DNA of 22,098 bases from RGIG4608 sp045637205 (GCA_045637205.1 JAZTYY010000083.1:1-22098); one strand, 5' to 3'. Shown: positions 14,763-22,098, counted from the stretch's first letter. Program-made: numbers and translations. The notes: a model not told the origin generated them from the sequence alone.

Positions 14763-14791
14763 TTGACTTTACCACAATATATAGTTATAAT
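14763..14791 (+). promoter_or_regulatory. Sigma-A-type promoter for nrdD
   Basis: TTGACT (14763-14768) and consensus TATAAT (14786-14791) with a 17-bp spacer, about 60 bases upstream of the nrdD start. The spacer is largely occupied by NrdR box 2, which fits repression by blocking RNA polymerase. Confidence 0.85.
14772..14787 (+). promoter_or_regulatory. NrdR box 2 (proximal)
   Basis: The core CAATATATAG (14775-14784) matches the NrdR-box core completely. It sits inside the spacer of the nrdD promoter. The centre-to-centre distance to box 1 is 31 bp, about three helical turns, the usual arrangement for paired NrdR sites. Confidence 0.8.
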
Positions 14792-14849
14792 TATACTGTC
14801 GATTTTTAGTGTAAATTTCAAATAGATTAATCAAAAATAGGAGGTTTTT

Positions 14850-17024
14850 ATGAAAATTATTAAACGAAATGGTTCAGAAGTGATTTTCGATGCAAATAAG
14901 ATTATTGTTGCAGTAACCAAAGCAAACGAAAGTGTTGTTCCAAGCGCAAGAATGACTGAAATTCAAATCAAACGAATCGCTGAAGACGTTGAAATGGCTG
15001 CTCTCCATATGAATCGTTCTCTCAACGTGGAGGAAATTCAAGATATGGTTGAGGATCAGATTATGAATCAGCGCGCTTTTGACGTTGCAAGAAGATACAT
15101 AACATATAGATATACTCGTGCTCTTGTAAGAAAATCCAATACAACTGATGAACAAATTCTTAGCTTGATTGAATGTAATAATGAAGAGGTTAAGCAAGAG
15201 AATTCTAATAAGAATCCTACGGTAAACAGTGTTCAGCGTGACTATATGGCTGGTGAAGTTAGCAAGGATATTACAAAAAGAATATTGCTCCCTGCAGATA
15301 TTGTCGAGGCTCATGAAAAAGGCATCATTCATTTCCACGACTCGGACTATTTTGCTCAGCACATGCATAACTGTGACCTTGTAAATCTAGAGGATATGCT
15401 TCAAAACGGTACAGTAATTAGCGGAACAATGATTGAAAAGCCACACAGCTTTTCAACTGCTTGCAATATCGCTACACAAATTATTGCTCAAGTTGCATCT
15501 TGTCAGTACGGTGGTCAAAGTATCAGTCTCACGCACCTTGCTCCATTCGTCGATATTAGTAGAAAAAAAATAAGAGTTAAGGTTGAAAAAGAACTTAAAA
15601 CCATTAATCCCGGAGTTACTCTTGAAGATATTGACAGAATAACAGAAGAACGACTTCTTGAAGAAATCAGAAGTGGTGTTCAAACCATTCAGTATCAGGT
15701 TGTTACATTAATGACAACTAACGGACAAGCTCCCTTCGTTACAGTATTTATGTATCTTAACGAAGCTAAAAACGAGCGTGAAAAGAAAGACCTTGCTATC
15801 ATCATTGAGGAAACTCTTAAACAAAGATACAAAGGTGTTAAAAATGAAAAGGGCGTGTGGGTAACACCTGCCTTCCCCAAACTTATTTACGTACTTGAAG
15901 AAGATAACATCCATGAAGATAGTCCTTACTATTACTTAACAAAGCTTGCTGCAAAATGCACTGCTAAGCGCATGGTTCCCGACTATATCTCAGAAAAGAT
16001 TATGCTTCAAAGCAAAATTGACAAAAATGGTGTAGGTCATTGCTACACATGTATGGGATGTAGAAGTTTCTTAACTCCATATATTGATGAAAATGGGCAG
16101 CCAAAATATTATGGACGTTTTAATCAAGGTGTAGTCACTGTGAACTTAGTTGATATTGGTCTTTCAGCTGACGGTGATATGGATAAATTCTGGGAGATAT
16201 TTGACGAAAGAATGGAGCTTTGTCACAGAGCACTTCAATGTCGTCACAAGCGCCTTACAGGTACACTTTCCGATGCTGCCCCCATTTTGTGGCAGCATGG
16301 TGCACTCCTTCGTCTTCCTAAGGGCGAAGTAATTGATAACTACCTTCACGGTGGATATTCTACCTTGTCACTTGGGTATGCAGGACTTTGGGAATGTGTT
16401 CTTTCCTTAAATGGTAAAAAATTAACTGACCCAGAGGGTGAAAAGCTCGGTCTTGAAATCATGAAGAAGCTTAACGAGTATACTGCAAAATGGAAGGCCG
16501 AAGAATGTATTGACTATTCCCTTTACGGCACTCCCCTTGAAAGCACAACTTATAAGTTTGCTAAATGCTTGCAGAAACGTTTTGGTATCCGTAAGGGTAT
16601 TACCGATAGAACTTATATTACAAATAGCTATCACATTCACGTTACTGAAGAAATTGATGCATTTAAAAAGCTTGCTATTGAGTCTAAATTCCAAGCTCTA
16701 TCACCAGGTGGAGCTATCTCTTATGTAGAAGTACCCAATATGCAAAATAATATCGATGCTGTAATTTCAGTTATGAAATTCATTTATGATAATATCATGT
16801 ATGCGGAGCTTAATACAAAGAGTGACTATTGCCAGGCATGTGGCTTCGATGGAGAGATTGAGGTTGTTGAGCATGATGGTAAGCTTGTATGGCAATGCCC
16901 CAACTGTGGAAATACAGATCAATCCACCATGAACGTTGCCAGACGAACATGTGGATACATCGGCACACAGTATTGGAATCAAGGAAGAACACAAGAAATT
17001 AAAGAAAGAGTTCTTCACCTTTAA
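14850..17024 (+). CDS. nrdD: Anaerobic ribonucleoside-triphosphate reductase (class III)
   Basis: NrdD reduces ribonucleoside triphosphates to deoxynucleotides under anoxic conditions using a glycyl radical, and so supplies DNA precursors. The 724-residue protein opens with an ATP-cone allosteric domain (about 1-90; IIKRNGSEVIFDANKI). The catalytic barrel includes the cysteine-rich GHCYTCMGCRSFLTP. A zinc site near the C-terminus is formed by Cys661, Cys664, Cys683 and Cys686. The radical site is Gly702 in RRTCGYIG. The length matches the family (about 710 residues in E. coli). GGAGG precedes the ATG. nrdG follows on the same strand. Two NrdR boxes on the promoter indicate control by the repressor NrdR, whose gene is not in the window. 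Confidence 0.97.
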   Translation: MKIIKRNGSEVIFDANKIIVAVTKANESVVPSARMTEIQIKRIAEDVEMAALHMNRSLNVEEIQDMVEDQIMNQRAFDVARRYITYRYTRALVRKSNTTDEQILSLIECNNEEVKQENSNKNPTVNSVQRDYMAGEVSKDITKRILLPADIVEAHEKGIIHFHDSDYFAQHMHNCDLVNLEDMLQNGTVISGTMIEKPHSFSTACNIATQIIAQVASCQYGGQSISLTHLAPFVDISRKKIRVKVEKELKTINPGVTLEDIDRITEERLLEEIRSGVQTIQYQVVTLMTTNGQAPFVTVFMYLNEAKNEREKKDLAIIIEETLKQRYKGVKNEKGVWVTPAFPKLIYVLEEDNIHEDSPYYYLTKLAAKCTAKRMVPDYISEKIMLQSKIDKNGVGHCYTCMGCRSFLTPYIDENGQPKYYGRFNQGVVTVNLVDIGLSADGDMDKFWEIFDERMELCHRALQCRHKRLTGTLSDAAPILWQHGALLRLPKGEVIDNYLHGGYSTLSLGYAGLWECVLSLNGKKLTDPEGEKLGLEIMKKLNEYTAKWKAEECIDYSLYGTPLESTTYKFAKCLQKRFGIRKGITDRTYITNSYHIHVTEEIDAFKKLAIESKFQALSPGGAISYVEVPNMQNNIDAVISVMKFIYDNIMYAELNTKSDYCQACGFDGEIEVVEHDGKLVWQCPNCGNTDQSTMNVARRTCGYIGTQYWNQGRTQEIKERVLHL

Positions 17025-17036
17025 AGCATAAAAATT

Positions 17037-17063
17037 CAATCCCTTGCTTATGGCAAGGGATTG
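17037..17063 (+). other. Hairpin between nrdD and nrdG
   Basis: A perfect 11-bp stem (CAATCCCTTGC at 17037-17047, paired with 17053-17063) with a 5-base loop. It begins 12 bases past the nrdD stop and ends just before the nrdG ribosome site. No T-tract follows (TTACTCAAAGG), so it should not terminate fully. It may stabilise or process the nrdD message and set the nrdD:nrdG ratio. Confidence 0.65.
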
Positions 17064-17081
17064 TTACTCAAAGGATGTATT

Positions 17082-17642
17082 ATGAATTACGCGCTTATTC
17101 GTGAGAATGATATAGCAAATGGCCCAGGCATTAGAACCTCTCTTTTTGTGAGCGGGTGCCGACATCATTGTAAAGGTTGCTTTAATCCTGAAACGTGGAA
17201 TTTCAACTATGGAGAGCCATTTACTCAAAAAGAAATAGACCGTATAATTGAAGCTACTAAGCCTTCTTTTGTCGAAGGCCTTACTCTTCTCGGTGGAGAA
17301 CCGTTTGAACCTGAAAATCAAGCAGCGCTTATAGAATTATTAACACAATTCAAGCAAGAGCTTCCACACAAAAAAGTTTGGTGCTACAGTGGCTTTAGCT
17401 TTGAAAACGAATTATTACCCAAAGCACAAAGTAATCAAGAAAATGTTAAAGAATTACTTGAACTAATTGATGTTTTGGTTGACGGTAAATTTATTGAAGA
17501 TCTTAAAAGCTCTGCCCTATTATTTAGAGGTTCGTCAAATCAAAATATAATTGACGTTCCAGCTTCACTAAAGGCTCAAAAGTTAATTTGGCTTAATGGA
17601 AAATGGGAAAGAAAAATGGGCAGTGGCAATATATATGAATAA
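17082..17642 (+). CDS. nrdG: Anaerobic ribonucleoside-triphosphate reductase activating protein
   Basis: NrdG is the radical SAM activase that abstracts hydrogen from the NrdD glycine to form the glycyl radical. The 186-residue protein has the cluster motif CxxxCxxC (Cys26, Cys30, Cys33; CRHHCKGC) binding a [4Fe-4S] cluster, preceded by ANGPGIRTSLFVSGC, and the SAM-binding TLLGGEPF. The C-terminal part has LVDGKFIED and FRGSSNQNIIDVP, as in known NrdG. I start it at ATG 17082 with AAAGGA nine bases upstream; an earlier in-frame TTG at 17061 lies within the hairpin. It is co-transcribed with nrdD and closed by a terminator. Somewhat longer than E. coli NrdG (154), as is common in Clostridia. 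Confidence 0.96.
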   Translation: MNYALIRENDIANGPGIRTSLFVSGCRHHCKGCFNPETWNFNYGEPFTQKEIDRIIEATKPSFVEGLTLLGGEPFEPENQAALIELLTQFKQELPHKKVWCYSGFSFENELLPKAQSNQENVKELLELIDVLVDGKFIEDLKSSALLFRGSSNQNIIDVPASLKAQKLIWLNGKWERKMGSGNIYE

Positions 17643-17676
17643 ACAAAAAAAGCTCAATCTTACGATTGAGCTTTTT
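17643..17676. terminator. Bidirectional intrinsic terminator
   Basis: Stem AGCTCAATC (17651-17659) pairs with GATTGAGCT (17664-17672) around TTAC, flanked by an A-run on the left and a T-run on the right. It serves nrdDG on the + strand and the convergent P-loop gene on the - strand. Confidence 0.9.
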
Positions 17677-17685
17677 ATATTTCAA

Positions 17686-18093
17686 TTAGATGAACTTTTT
17701 CATTACGTCTGTAACGTCCTCTGCGGGCAATGAAGATGTGATAACAACATTTACATTGCTTCTAAGAGCAAGCGCTTCGATTTCAAGCAAGAACTTTTCA
17801 AATGCAGGAACATCCTCATTACAAATCTTCAAGCAAGAATCAATAAAGATATCAGTAACGTCATAGTTGCTAGCCAAAATACCTGCAACAAATCCAAAGA
17901 GAGACTGTGCATCAGCTACCAAGTATTCAACAGTGTCTATAAGTCTAATTTGGCTGTTAATATCATAACGCAATTTGTTACCCTTTTCGATGCAAACAAC
18001 ACATCCCTTTGTTTCGTTCTGTGCCTGGTTTACCATTTCGATAAGAGTTTTTGTTTTACCAGTACCTTTAACGCCAATAATTAATTTCACCAT
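17686..18093 (-). CDS. Small P-loop NTPase-like protein, function unknown
   Basis: The 135-residue protein has a clear Walker A motif at its very N-terminus (GVKGTGKT, 7-14) and a plausible Walker B, VTDIFIDS (hydrophobics then Asp). A later strand-turn, VNVVITSSLP, could hold a sensor residue. It has no membrane segment, no DNA-binding motif and no second domain, so it looks like a minimal nucleotide-binding fold. Related small Clostridial proteins are sometimes labelled PilT or twitching motility, but none of the PilT/PilB boxes (Asp box, His box, tetracysteine) are here. The start has GGAGGT nine bases upstream. It has its own promoter and lies downstream of pgi on the same strand. Role unknown. 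Confidence 0.75.
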   Translation of the reverse strand: MVKLIIGVKGTGKTKTLIEMVNQAQNETKGCVVCIEKGNKLRYDINSQIRLIDTVEYLVADAQSLFGFVAGILASNYDVTDIFIDSCLKICNEDVPAFEKFLLEIEALALRSNVNVVITSSLPAEDVTDVMKKFI

Positions 18094-18145
18094 AATAAAA
18101 TTACCTCCACGAGTTAATTAAAGCAATATGCTTCTTTATGTATTA

Positions 18146-18174
18146 ATTATACACTAAGCTTTTAAAAAAAGCAA
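18146..18174 (-). promoter_or_regulatory. Sigma-A-type promoter for the P-loop gene
   Basis: TTGCTT (18174-18169) and consensus TATAAT (18151-18146) with a 17-bp spacer that starts with a T-run. In the leader, AAGCA and TGCTT (18121-18133) form a small palindrome. Confidence 0.65.
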
Positions 18175-18232
18175 GTAGTTTTTATAAAAAATTAACCAAA
18201 AAAATGCACAAAAATATTAAAAAACTCAAAGA

Positions 18233-19561
18233 TTATGCGTTTCTTGCATCAAGAGTTTTCTTAAGCTCCTCATAACCAGGTTTTCCAAGCATAGCAAACA
18301 TATTTTTCTTATATGCTTCAACACCGGGCTGGTCAAAAGGATTAACTCCAAGAAGATATCCTGACATTGCACAAGCAAGCTCAAAGAAATAAATAAGATA
18401 ACCCAAACAATATGCATTTTTCTCAGCGAGTTCTATATGAATGTTGGGAACGTTTCCATCGATATGCGCAATTTGAGTAGCTCTCATTGCAGTCTGCTTA
18501 AGTTCATTGATGTCGCGACCTGCAAGGAAGTTAAGTCCGTCAATATTTTCTTCATCATAAGGAATTGTAAATGTGCTATGAGTATCTTGAACTGAAAGAA
18601 CTGTTTCAAACAAAACTCTTTGACCTTCCTGGATATACTGACCAAGAGAATGCAAGTCTGTAGAGAAAATTACGGATGCAGGGAAAATTCCCTTTCCATC
18701 CTTACCTTCACTTTCACCGTAAAGCTGCTTCCACCATTCTTGAATAGTTGCCACAAAAGGCTCATATCCAACAAGTAATTCAACACTCTTACCCTTGCGG
18801 TAAAGAATATTTCTCATTGCTGCATATTTGTATGCATCATTGTTGTAAAGGTCAGCGCTTGAATAGTCAACTCTTGCAGCATTGGCGCCTTCCATAAGAG
18901 CATCAATATCAATACCAGCTACAGCAACAGGAAGAAGACCTACTGCTGTCAATACTGAGAATCTGCCTCCAACGTCATCAGGAATTACAAATGTTTCATA
19001 CCCTTGTTGTGTTGCGAAGGATTTAAGTGTGCCACGTGCTTTATCAGTGGTAACGTAAATTCTTCTATTAGCTTCTTCTGCACCATACTTCTTTTCCAAG
19101 AATGCACGAAGTACTCTAAAAGCAACTGCAGGTTCAGTTGTTGTTCCGGATTTAGAAATAACGTTAATGCAAACGTTCTTATTTTCGCATACATAAAGCA
19201 ATTCATTCAAATAGGATGCACTGATATTGCAGCCAGCATAATATATTTCAGGTGTGTTTTCCTTAGTCATAGGAGAACTAAGAAAATCTATTGCAGCCTT
19301 AGCTCCAAGATATGAGCCTCCGATACCAATTACAATAAAAGCATCGCAATCATTTTGTATTCTTTTAGCTGCAGCCTTAATTCTTGCAAATTCTTCCTTA
19401 TCATAATTTTGAGGAAGATCCATCCAACCAAGGAAATCACTGCCGGGCCCACTTTTTTCTCTAAGCATTTTATCGGCTACAGCAACCATTGGTGAAAGAC
19501 AAGCATATTCATGCTCAGCTATAAAATTTTTCAAATATTTGTCATTTAATTTAAGTGTCAT
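18233..19561 (-). CDS. pgi: Glucose-6-phosphate isomerase
   Basis: Pgi interconverts glucose-6-phosphate and fructose-6-phosphate in the cytoplasm, the second step of glycolysis and also gluconeogenic. The 442-residue protein matches the shorter bacterial type (about 450). The SIS-type phosphate-binding loops GIGGSYLGAKA and ISKSGTTTEPA are present. Both PGI signatures are visible: DVGGRFSVLTAVGLLP, and the C-terminal one ending in NPFDQPGVEAYKK with the catalytic lysine region. ATG 19561 has AGAAGGGA at proper distance; a TTG eight codons upstream lies before that site and is rejected. It carries its own promoter. I see no strong hairpin terminator in the 50-base AT-rich gap after it, so some transcription may read into the P-loop gene. 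Confidence 0.97.
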   Translation of the reverse strand: MTLKLNDKYLKNFIAEHEYACLSPMVAVADKMLREKSGPGSDFLGWMDLPQNYDKEEFARIKAAAKRIQNDCDAFIVIGIGGSYLGAKAAIDFLSSPMTKENTPEIYYAGCNISASYLNELLYVCENKNVCINVISKSGTTTEPAVAFRVLRAFLEKKYGAEEANRRIYVTTDKARGTLKSFATQQGYETFVIPDDVGGRFSVLTAVGLLPVAVAGIDIDALMEGANAARVDYSSADLYNNDAYKYAAMRNILYRKGKSVELLVGYEPFVATIQEWWKQLYGESEGKDGKGIFPASVIFSTDLHSLGQYIQEGQRVLFETVLSVQDTHSTFTIPYDEENIDGLNFLAGRDINELKQTAMRATQIAHIDGNVPNIHIELAEKNAYCLGYLIYFFELACAMSGYLLGVNPFDQPGVEAYKKNMFAMLGKPGYEELKKTLDARNA

Positions 19562-19594
19562 AGTATATTTCCCTTCTAAAATCAACTGTCGATT

Positions 19595-19623
19595 ATTATA
19601 CTACTTTTTAGAAAAAAAAGCAA
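19595..19623 (-). promoter_or_regulatory. Sigma-A-type promoter for pgi
   Basis: TTGCTT (19623-19618) and TATAAT (19600-19595) with a 17-bp spacer beginning with a run of T. It starts about 10 bases past the stop of the carboxypeptidase gene and resembles the promoter at 18146-18174. Confidence 0.7.
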
Positions 19624-19633
19624 TAGTATTTTG

Positions 19634-20803
19634 TTATTTTATCAAGAATTTTGACAAAATTCTAACAAACAGCGTCCAAAAATTTACTTTTTCTACATTC
19701 ATCATAGTTTTTATTTTTGTTTTTCCAACAATTTCATTATTTATGATATATTCTACCGTTCCTATTTCCTCTCCTTCATTTATTGGAGCACTTATTCTAT
19801 CGGGTAAAATTATTCTTTTCTCAATCTTTTTTGACTCACCCTTAGGCAGTATTACCGAAAAGTCAGACGTGCTTATTTGACATTTATTTTCTATTCCCGA
19901 AGCAACTTTTATTGGGGAGAGAGGGCTTGCTTTATCTGTATATATTTCATAATTTAAAAATCCCCAATTTAGGAGCTGTGTTGCAATAGAGTTTCTCACG
20001 TCACTACTAGGAGCGCCCATTATAACGCATATTAGATGCATTCCATTTCTTTCGGCAGTTGCACTAACACAAAACTTTGCCTTGGCTGTAGAGCCGGTTT
20101 TAAGCCCAGTAGCGCCATTATAAAATCTAACAAGTCTATTTGTATTAGTCAACCCAAACGTGCCGTCTCTAATTGTATCCATCCACGTAGAGCTGTATTT
20201 TAATATATCCTTATACTTTATTAATTCACGGGACATAATTGCAATATCACGAGCACTTGTAACGTGATTAAGCACAGTGTCATCAAGCCCATTTGTGTTT
20301 TCAAAATTGCTGTTTTTCATTCCAAGCTCACGGGCCTTATCATTCATCTTTAATACAAACAATTCCTCAGAGCCACAAATATGCTCAGCAAGTGCAACCG
20401 CCGCATCATTAGCAGAAGATATTACAACACTTTTAATCATATCCTCGACTGTCATTTGCTCTCCCTCTTTTAAATAAATTTGAGAGCCACCCATTGAGGC
20501 TGCATATGCGCTTGCAGTAACTATATCTGAATACTTTAAATTTCCCTTTTCAATTTCTTCCATTACTAATAGCAAGGTCATAATCTTTGTAACCGAAGCA
20601 GGTGGTAAGGCTTCATCGGCATTAAACTCATATAAAACAGTACCCGTGTTTGCTTCCATCAATATTGCACTCTTGCAATCAAATTGCATTGTATTATTGT
20701 TTTCTTTTTCCAAAGCACAAACTGATATTGAAAACAAAGTAAAAAGCATCGCAACCGATAAAACAACACATATAATTTTTTTAAAAGCATCAAAAAAACT
20801 CAT
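19634..20803 (-). CDS. D-alanyl-D-alanine carboxypeptidase (S11 family, DacF/PBP5-like)
   Basis: This low-molecular-weight penicillin-binding protein trims the terminal D-Ala of peptidoglycan pentapeptides outside the membrane. The 389-residue protein has a signal peptide (hydrophobic core to about 27, likely cut near VCALE) and the catalytic triad motifs Ser70-x-x-Lys73 (SVTK), Ser130-x-Asn132 (SAN) and Lys235-Thr-Gly (KTG). A PBP5-type C-terminal domain follows, then a short amphipathic tail (FWTLFVRILSKFLIK) that probably anchors it. In Bacillus the DacF and DacB paralogues act in sporulation; which branch this is cannot be told. The ATG at 20803 is nine bases from AGGAG, whereas an ATG at 20812 abuts it. 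A long inverted repeat covers this start region. Confidence 0.92.
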   Translation of the reverse strand: MSFFDAFKKIICVVLSVAMLFTLFSISVCALEKENNNTMQFDCKSAILMEANTGTVLYEFNADEALPPASVTKIMTLLLVMEEIEKGNLKYSDIVTASAYAASMGGSQIYLKEGEQMTVEDMIKSVVISSANDAAVALAEHICGSEELFVLKMNDKARELGMKNSNFENTNGLDDTVLNHVTSARDIAIMSRELIKYKDILKYSSTWMDTIRDGTFGLTNTNRLVRFYNGATGLKTGSTAKAKFCVSATAERNGMHLICVIMGAPSSDVRNSIATQLLNWGFLNYEIYTDKASPLSPIKVASGIENKCQISTSDFSVILPKGESKKIEKRIILPDRISAPINEGEEIGTVEYIINNEIVGKTKIKTMMNVEKVNFWTLFVRILSKFLIK

Positions 20804-20846
20804 ATATTTCATCTCCTAAATCTTTTTTAGTGAAATATATGAGTTT
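20792..20846 (-). promoter_or_regulatory. Perfect 16-bp inverted repeat over the RBS and start of the carboxypeptidase gene
   Basis: Arms 20796-20811 (AAACTCATATATTTCA on the + strand) and 20831-20846 are exact reverse complements, 19 bases apart. In the - strand message the 3' arm contains the start codon at 20803. The loop contains the AGGAG site, and the loop can itself fold (CTAAA/TTTAG). The 3' arm runs into a T-run (20798-20792), giving a terminator-like shape that overlaps the first codons. Confidence 0.75.
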
Positions 20847-20869
20847 ATATATTTATTTATTCATAGTAG

Positions 20870-21772
20870 TTAAGCATTTTGGGATTTGATAATGCCTTCA
20901 ATTGCCAAAGCCCCATCAGCAACTGCAGTTATAATTTGGTATACCTCACGTTCCCTTATATCACCAACTGCATAAAGATTTTCAACACTTGTTCTGCAAT
21001 AATTGTCAGTAATAATTTGACCGGAAGATGTTTTATTTAACCCCTCAATATCAAATTTAAGATTAGCAACTTCTCCAACTGCTCCAAAAACGCCATCGCA
21101 ATCTAAGTTTAATTCATCAGAACCCTCAACAATAAGAGTCACACCTTTAACAAATCCTTCACCGTAAATTTTATTTACAGTGGCATTTAACACAAATTTA
21201 ATATTACTCTTTGCAGTAGCTCTGTCGACAAGATATTTAGCTGCTCTGAATTCATTACGTCTATGAACAAGATAAACTTGCTTGCAAAAAGCTGAAAGAT
21301 AAATTGCCTGAGTCAAGGCACTATCACCACCACCGACCACACAAACAGTTTTATCCTTAAAGAAAAATCCATCACAGGTTGCACAGTATGATACCCCTGC
21401 TCCAACAAACTCATCTTCTCCTTCAACGCCAAGATGCTTATGGGATCTGCCCATTGCCAATACGAGATATCTACATTCAAATTCGTCTTTCTTAGTAAAA
21501 ACCTTAAATCCTTGCTCAGTTTTTTCAACCGAAACGACAGCCTTTTTTACTATTTGAATTTCCTGCGCCTTGGCATGCTCAGTGAAGGCTGCATGAAGCT
21601 CTAAGCCACTAATTGAATTAAAGCCAAGATAATTTTCAACCTCAGTTGCCTTGGTTAATTGGCAATCTCCTGCTCCTTTATCAAGCACTTTTACAGAAAG
21701 CCCTGCTCTCTTCGCATATATAGCAGTTGATAGTCCCGCAGGTCCTCCTCCTATAATAATAACATCAGTCAT
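20870..21772 (-). CDS. trxB: Thioredoxin reductase (NADPH/FAD type)
   Basis: TrxB passes electrons from NADPH through FAD and a redox disulfide to thioredoxin in the cytoplasm. The 300-residue protein has the N-terminal FAD Rossmann motif IIGGGPAGLSTAIYAKRAG, the redox pair Cys130-Ala-Thr-Cys133 (CATCDG), a second nucleotide motif VVGGGDSALTQA and HRRNEFRA. The last two are the NADPH-selecting motif; the ferredoxin-dependent clostridial relatives usually lack it. The C-terminal FAD motif NLYAVGDIR is present, with Asp near the end. AAGGAG precedes the ATG, 15 bases after the stop of the DivIC-like gene, so the two are probably co-transcribed. No thioredoxin gene lies in the window. Confidence 0.95.
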   Translation of the reverse strand: MTDVIIIGGGPAGLSTAIYAKRAGLSVKVLDKGAGDCQLTKATEVENYLGFNSISGLELHAAFTEHAKAQEIQIVKKAVVSVEKTEQGFKVFTKKDEFECRYLVLAMGRSHKHLGVEGEDEFVGAGVSYCATCDGFFFKDKTVCVVGGGDSALTQAIYLSAFCKQVYLVHRRNEFRAAKYLVDRATAKSNIKFVLNATVNKIYGEGFVKGVTLIVEGSDELNLDCDGVFGAVGEVANLKFDIEGLNKTSSGQIITDNYCRTSVENLYAVGDIREREVYQIITAVADGALAIEGIIKSQNA

Positions 21773-21787
21773 TTATTGCTCCTTATA

Positions 21788-22087
21788 TTATTCAACGTAA
21801 TAGATGGTTTCATCTGGGAAGCAGTATCCCATAAGTCTAGCCATTCTTTCTTTATACTCATCATCGACGTCAGTATTGATATAATACTTCAATTCATCAA
21901 TTTCTATAAGCTTATTTACGTATATATCCTCTAAAACTTCATTTTCTTGCTTAATAGATATATATTCCATCATCTTGTTTGCGGAAATAATTAACGCCAC
22001 AATAACGATTATTATAGAAAATACAGCAAGAAGCATTGAAGGAAGCTTTTTAATTTTCTTCTTGGGTGATTTGTTAAATATCTTCAA
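21788..22087 (-). CDS. Septum formation initiator family protein (DivIC/FtsB-like)
   Basis: DivIC/FtsB proteins are small bitopic divisome components that pair with FtsL and help activate septal wall synthesis. The 99-residue protein has a lysine-rich cytoplasmic start, one membrane helix (about 17-39), a coiled-coil-like stretch (about 43-72), and the family ending ARLMGYCFPDETIYYVE, matching the usual LGYVxPDE motif. The start is uncertain. TTG 22087 has AGGA at a good distance, but the frame stays open to the window edge (DKK before it), so the gene could begin outside. Its neighbours on the same strand are trxB and the wall carboxypeptidase. Confidence 0.85.
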   Translation of the reverse strand: MKIFNKSPKKKIKKLPSMLLAVFSIIIVIVALIISANKMMEYISIKQENEVLEDIYVNKLIEIDELKYYINTDVDDEYKERMARLMGYCFPDETIYYVE

Positions 22088-22098
22088 TTTCTTATCCT

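Noticed and set aside
14874..15368. A 164-codon - strand frame opposite nrdD
   Set aside because: It is antisense to the ATP-cone region, lacks a start signal, and its composition reflects the opposite strand of the nrdD coding sequence.
17686..18093. Labelling the small P-loop protein as the PilT retraction ATPase of the pilus locus
   Set aside because: It is about a third of PilT length, has the Walker A at the extreme N-terminus, and lacks the Asp box, His box and other PilT motifs.
19598..19629. ATACTA/TAGTAT inverted repeat around the pgi promoter
   Set aside because: Six-base AT-rich arms 20 bases apart are expected by chance in DNA of this composition.
1..22098. Mobile elements, CRISPR arrays, tRNA/rRNA genes or defence islands
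   Set aside because: No transposase, integrase, regularly spaced repeats, clover-leaf or rRNA motifs, and no defence-type proteins were seen on either strand.

Overview
The window is AT-rich DNA from an anaerobic, spore-forming member of the Clostridia (Bacillota), probably gut-associated. Spore formation is indicated by the SpoIIID C-terminus at the left edge and an adjacent pair of dipicolinate synthase genes. Anaerobic life is indicated by the oxygen-sensitive class III ribonucleotide reductase NrdD with its activase NrdG. Gut association is suggested by a choloylglycine hydrolase of the bile salt hydrolase type. Genes start at strong AGGAGG-like ribosome sites, and several promoters have the sigma-A form with 17-bp spacers. 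I see no tRNA, rRNA, CRISPR array, insertion sequence, phage gene or recognisable defence system. This reads as ordinary core chromosome with one compact accessory-type locus.

Layout, left to right. The end of spoIIID (+) converges on ispE (-). ispE is divergent from a + strand operon: an AI-2E-family membrane protein, a small four-cysteine TSCPD protein and a phosphohexomutase, closed by a bidirectional terminator. The - strand pair dpaA-dpaB makes dipicolinic acid for spores. Next comes a six-gene - strand operon for a minimal type IV pilus-like machine. Its order from the promoter is two E5-containing prepilins, a 57-residue prepilin-like protein lacking E5, prepilin peptidase, the PilC/GspF platform and the PilB/GspE ATPase. 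Upstream on the same strand lie a bile-salt-hydrolase-like gene, a small zinc-ribbon membrane protein and a MacB-like ABC transporter fused to its ATPase.

The divergent intergenic region at about 14.6-14.85 kb carries two NrdR-box-like sites 31 bp apart on the nrdD promoter. nrdD and nrdG (+) follow, separated by a hairpin without a U-tract. The right end is all on the - strand: a small P-loop protein, pgi, a D-Ala-D-Ala carboxypeptidase, thioredoxin reductase, and a DivIC/FtsB-like divisome protein at the edge. A perfect 16-bp inverted repeat spans the ribosome site and start codon of the carboxypeptidase gene.

The points most worth following up are the compact pilus locus with its tiny E5-less pilin and leader hairpin, the start-codon inverted repeat of the carboxypeptidase gene, the NrdR-box pair, and the Met-rich outer domain of the ABC transporter. 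Nothing here is a clear-cut new system. The pilus locus is the best candidate for an under-described one.
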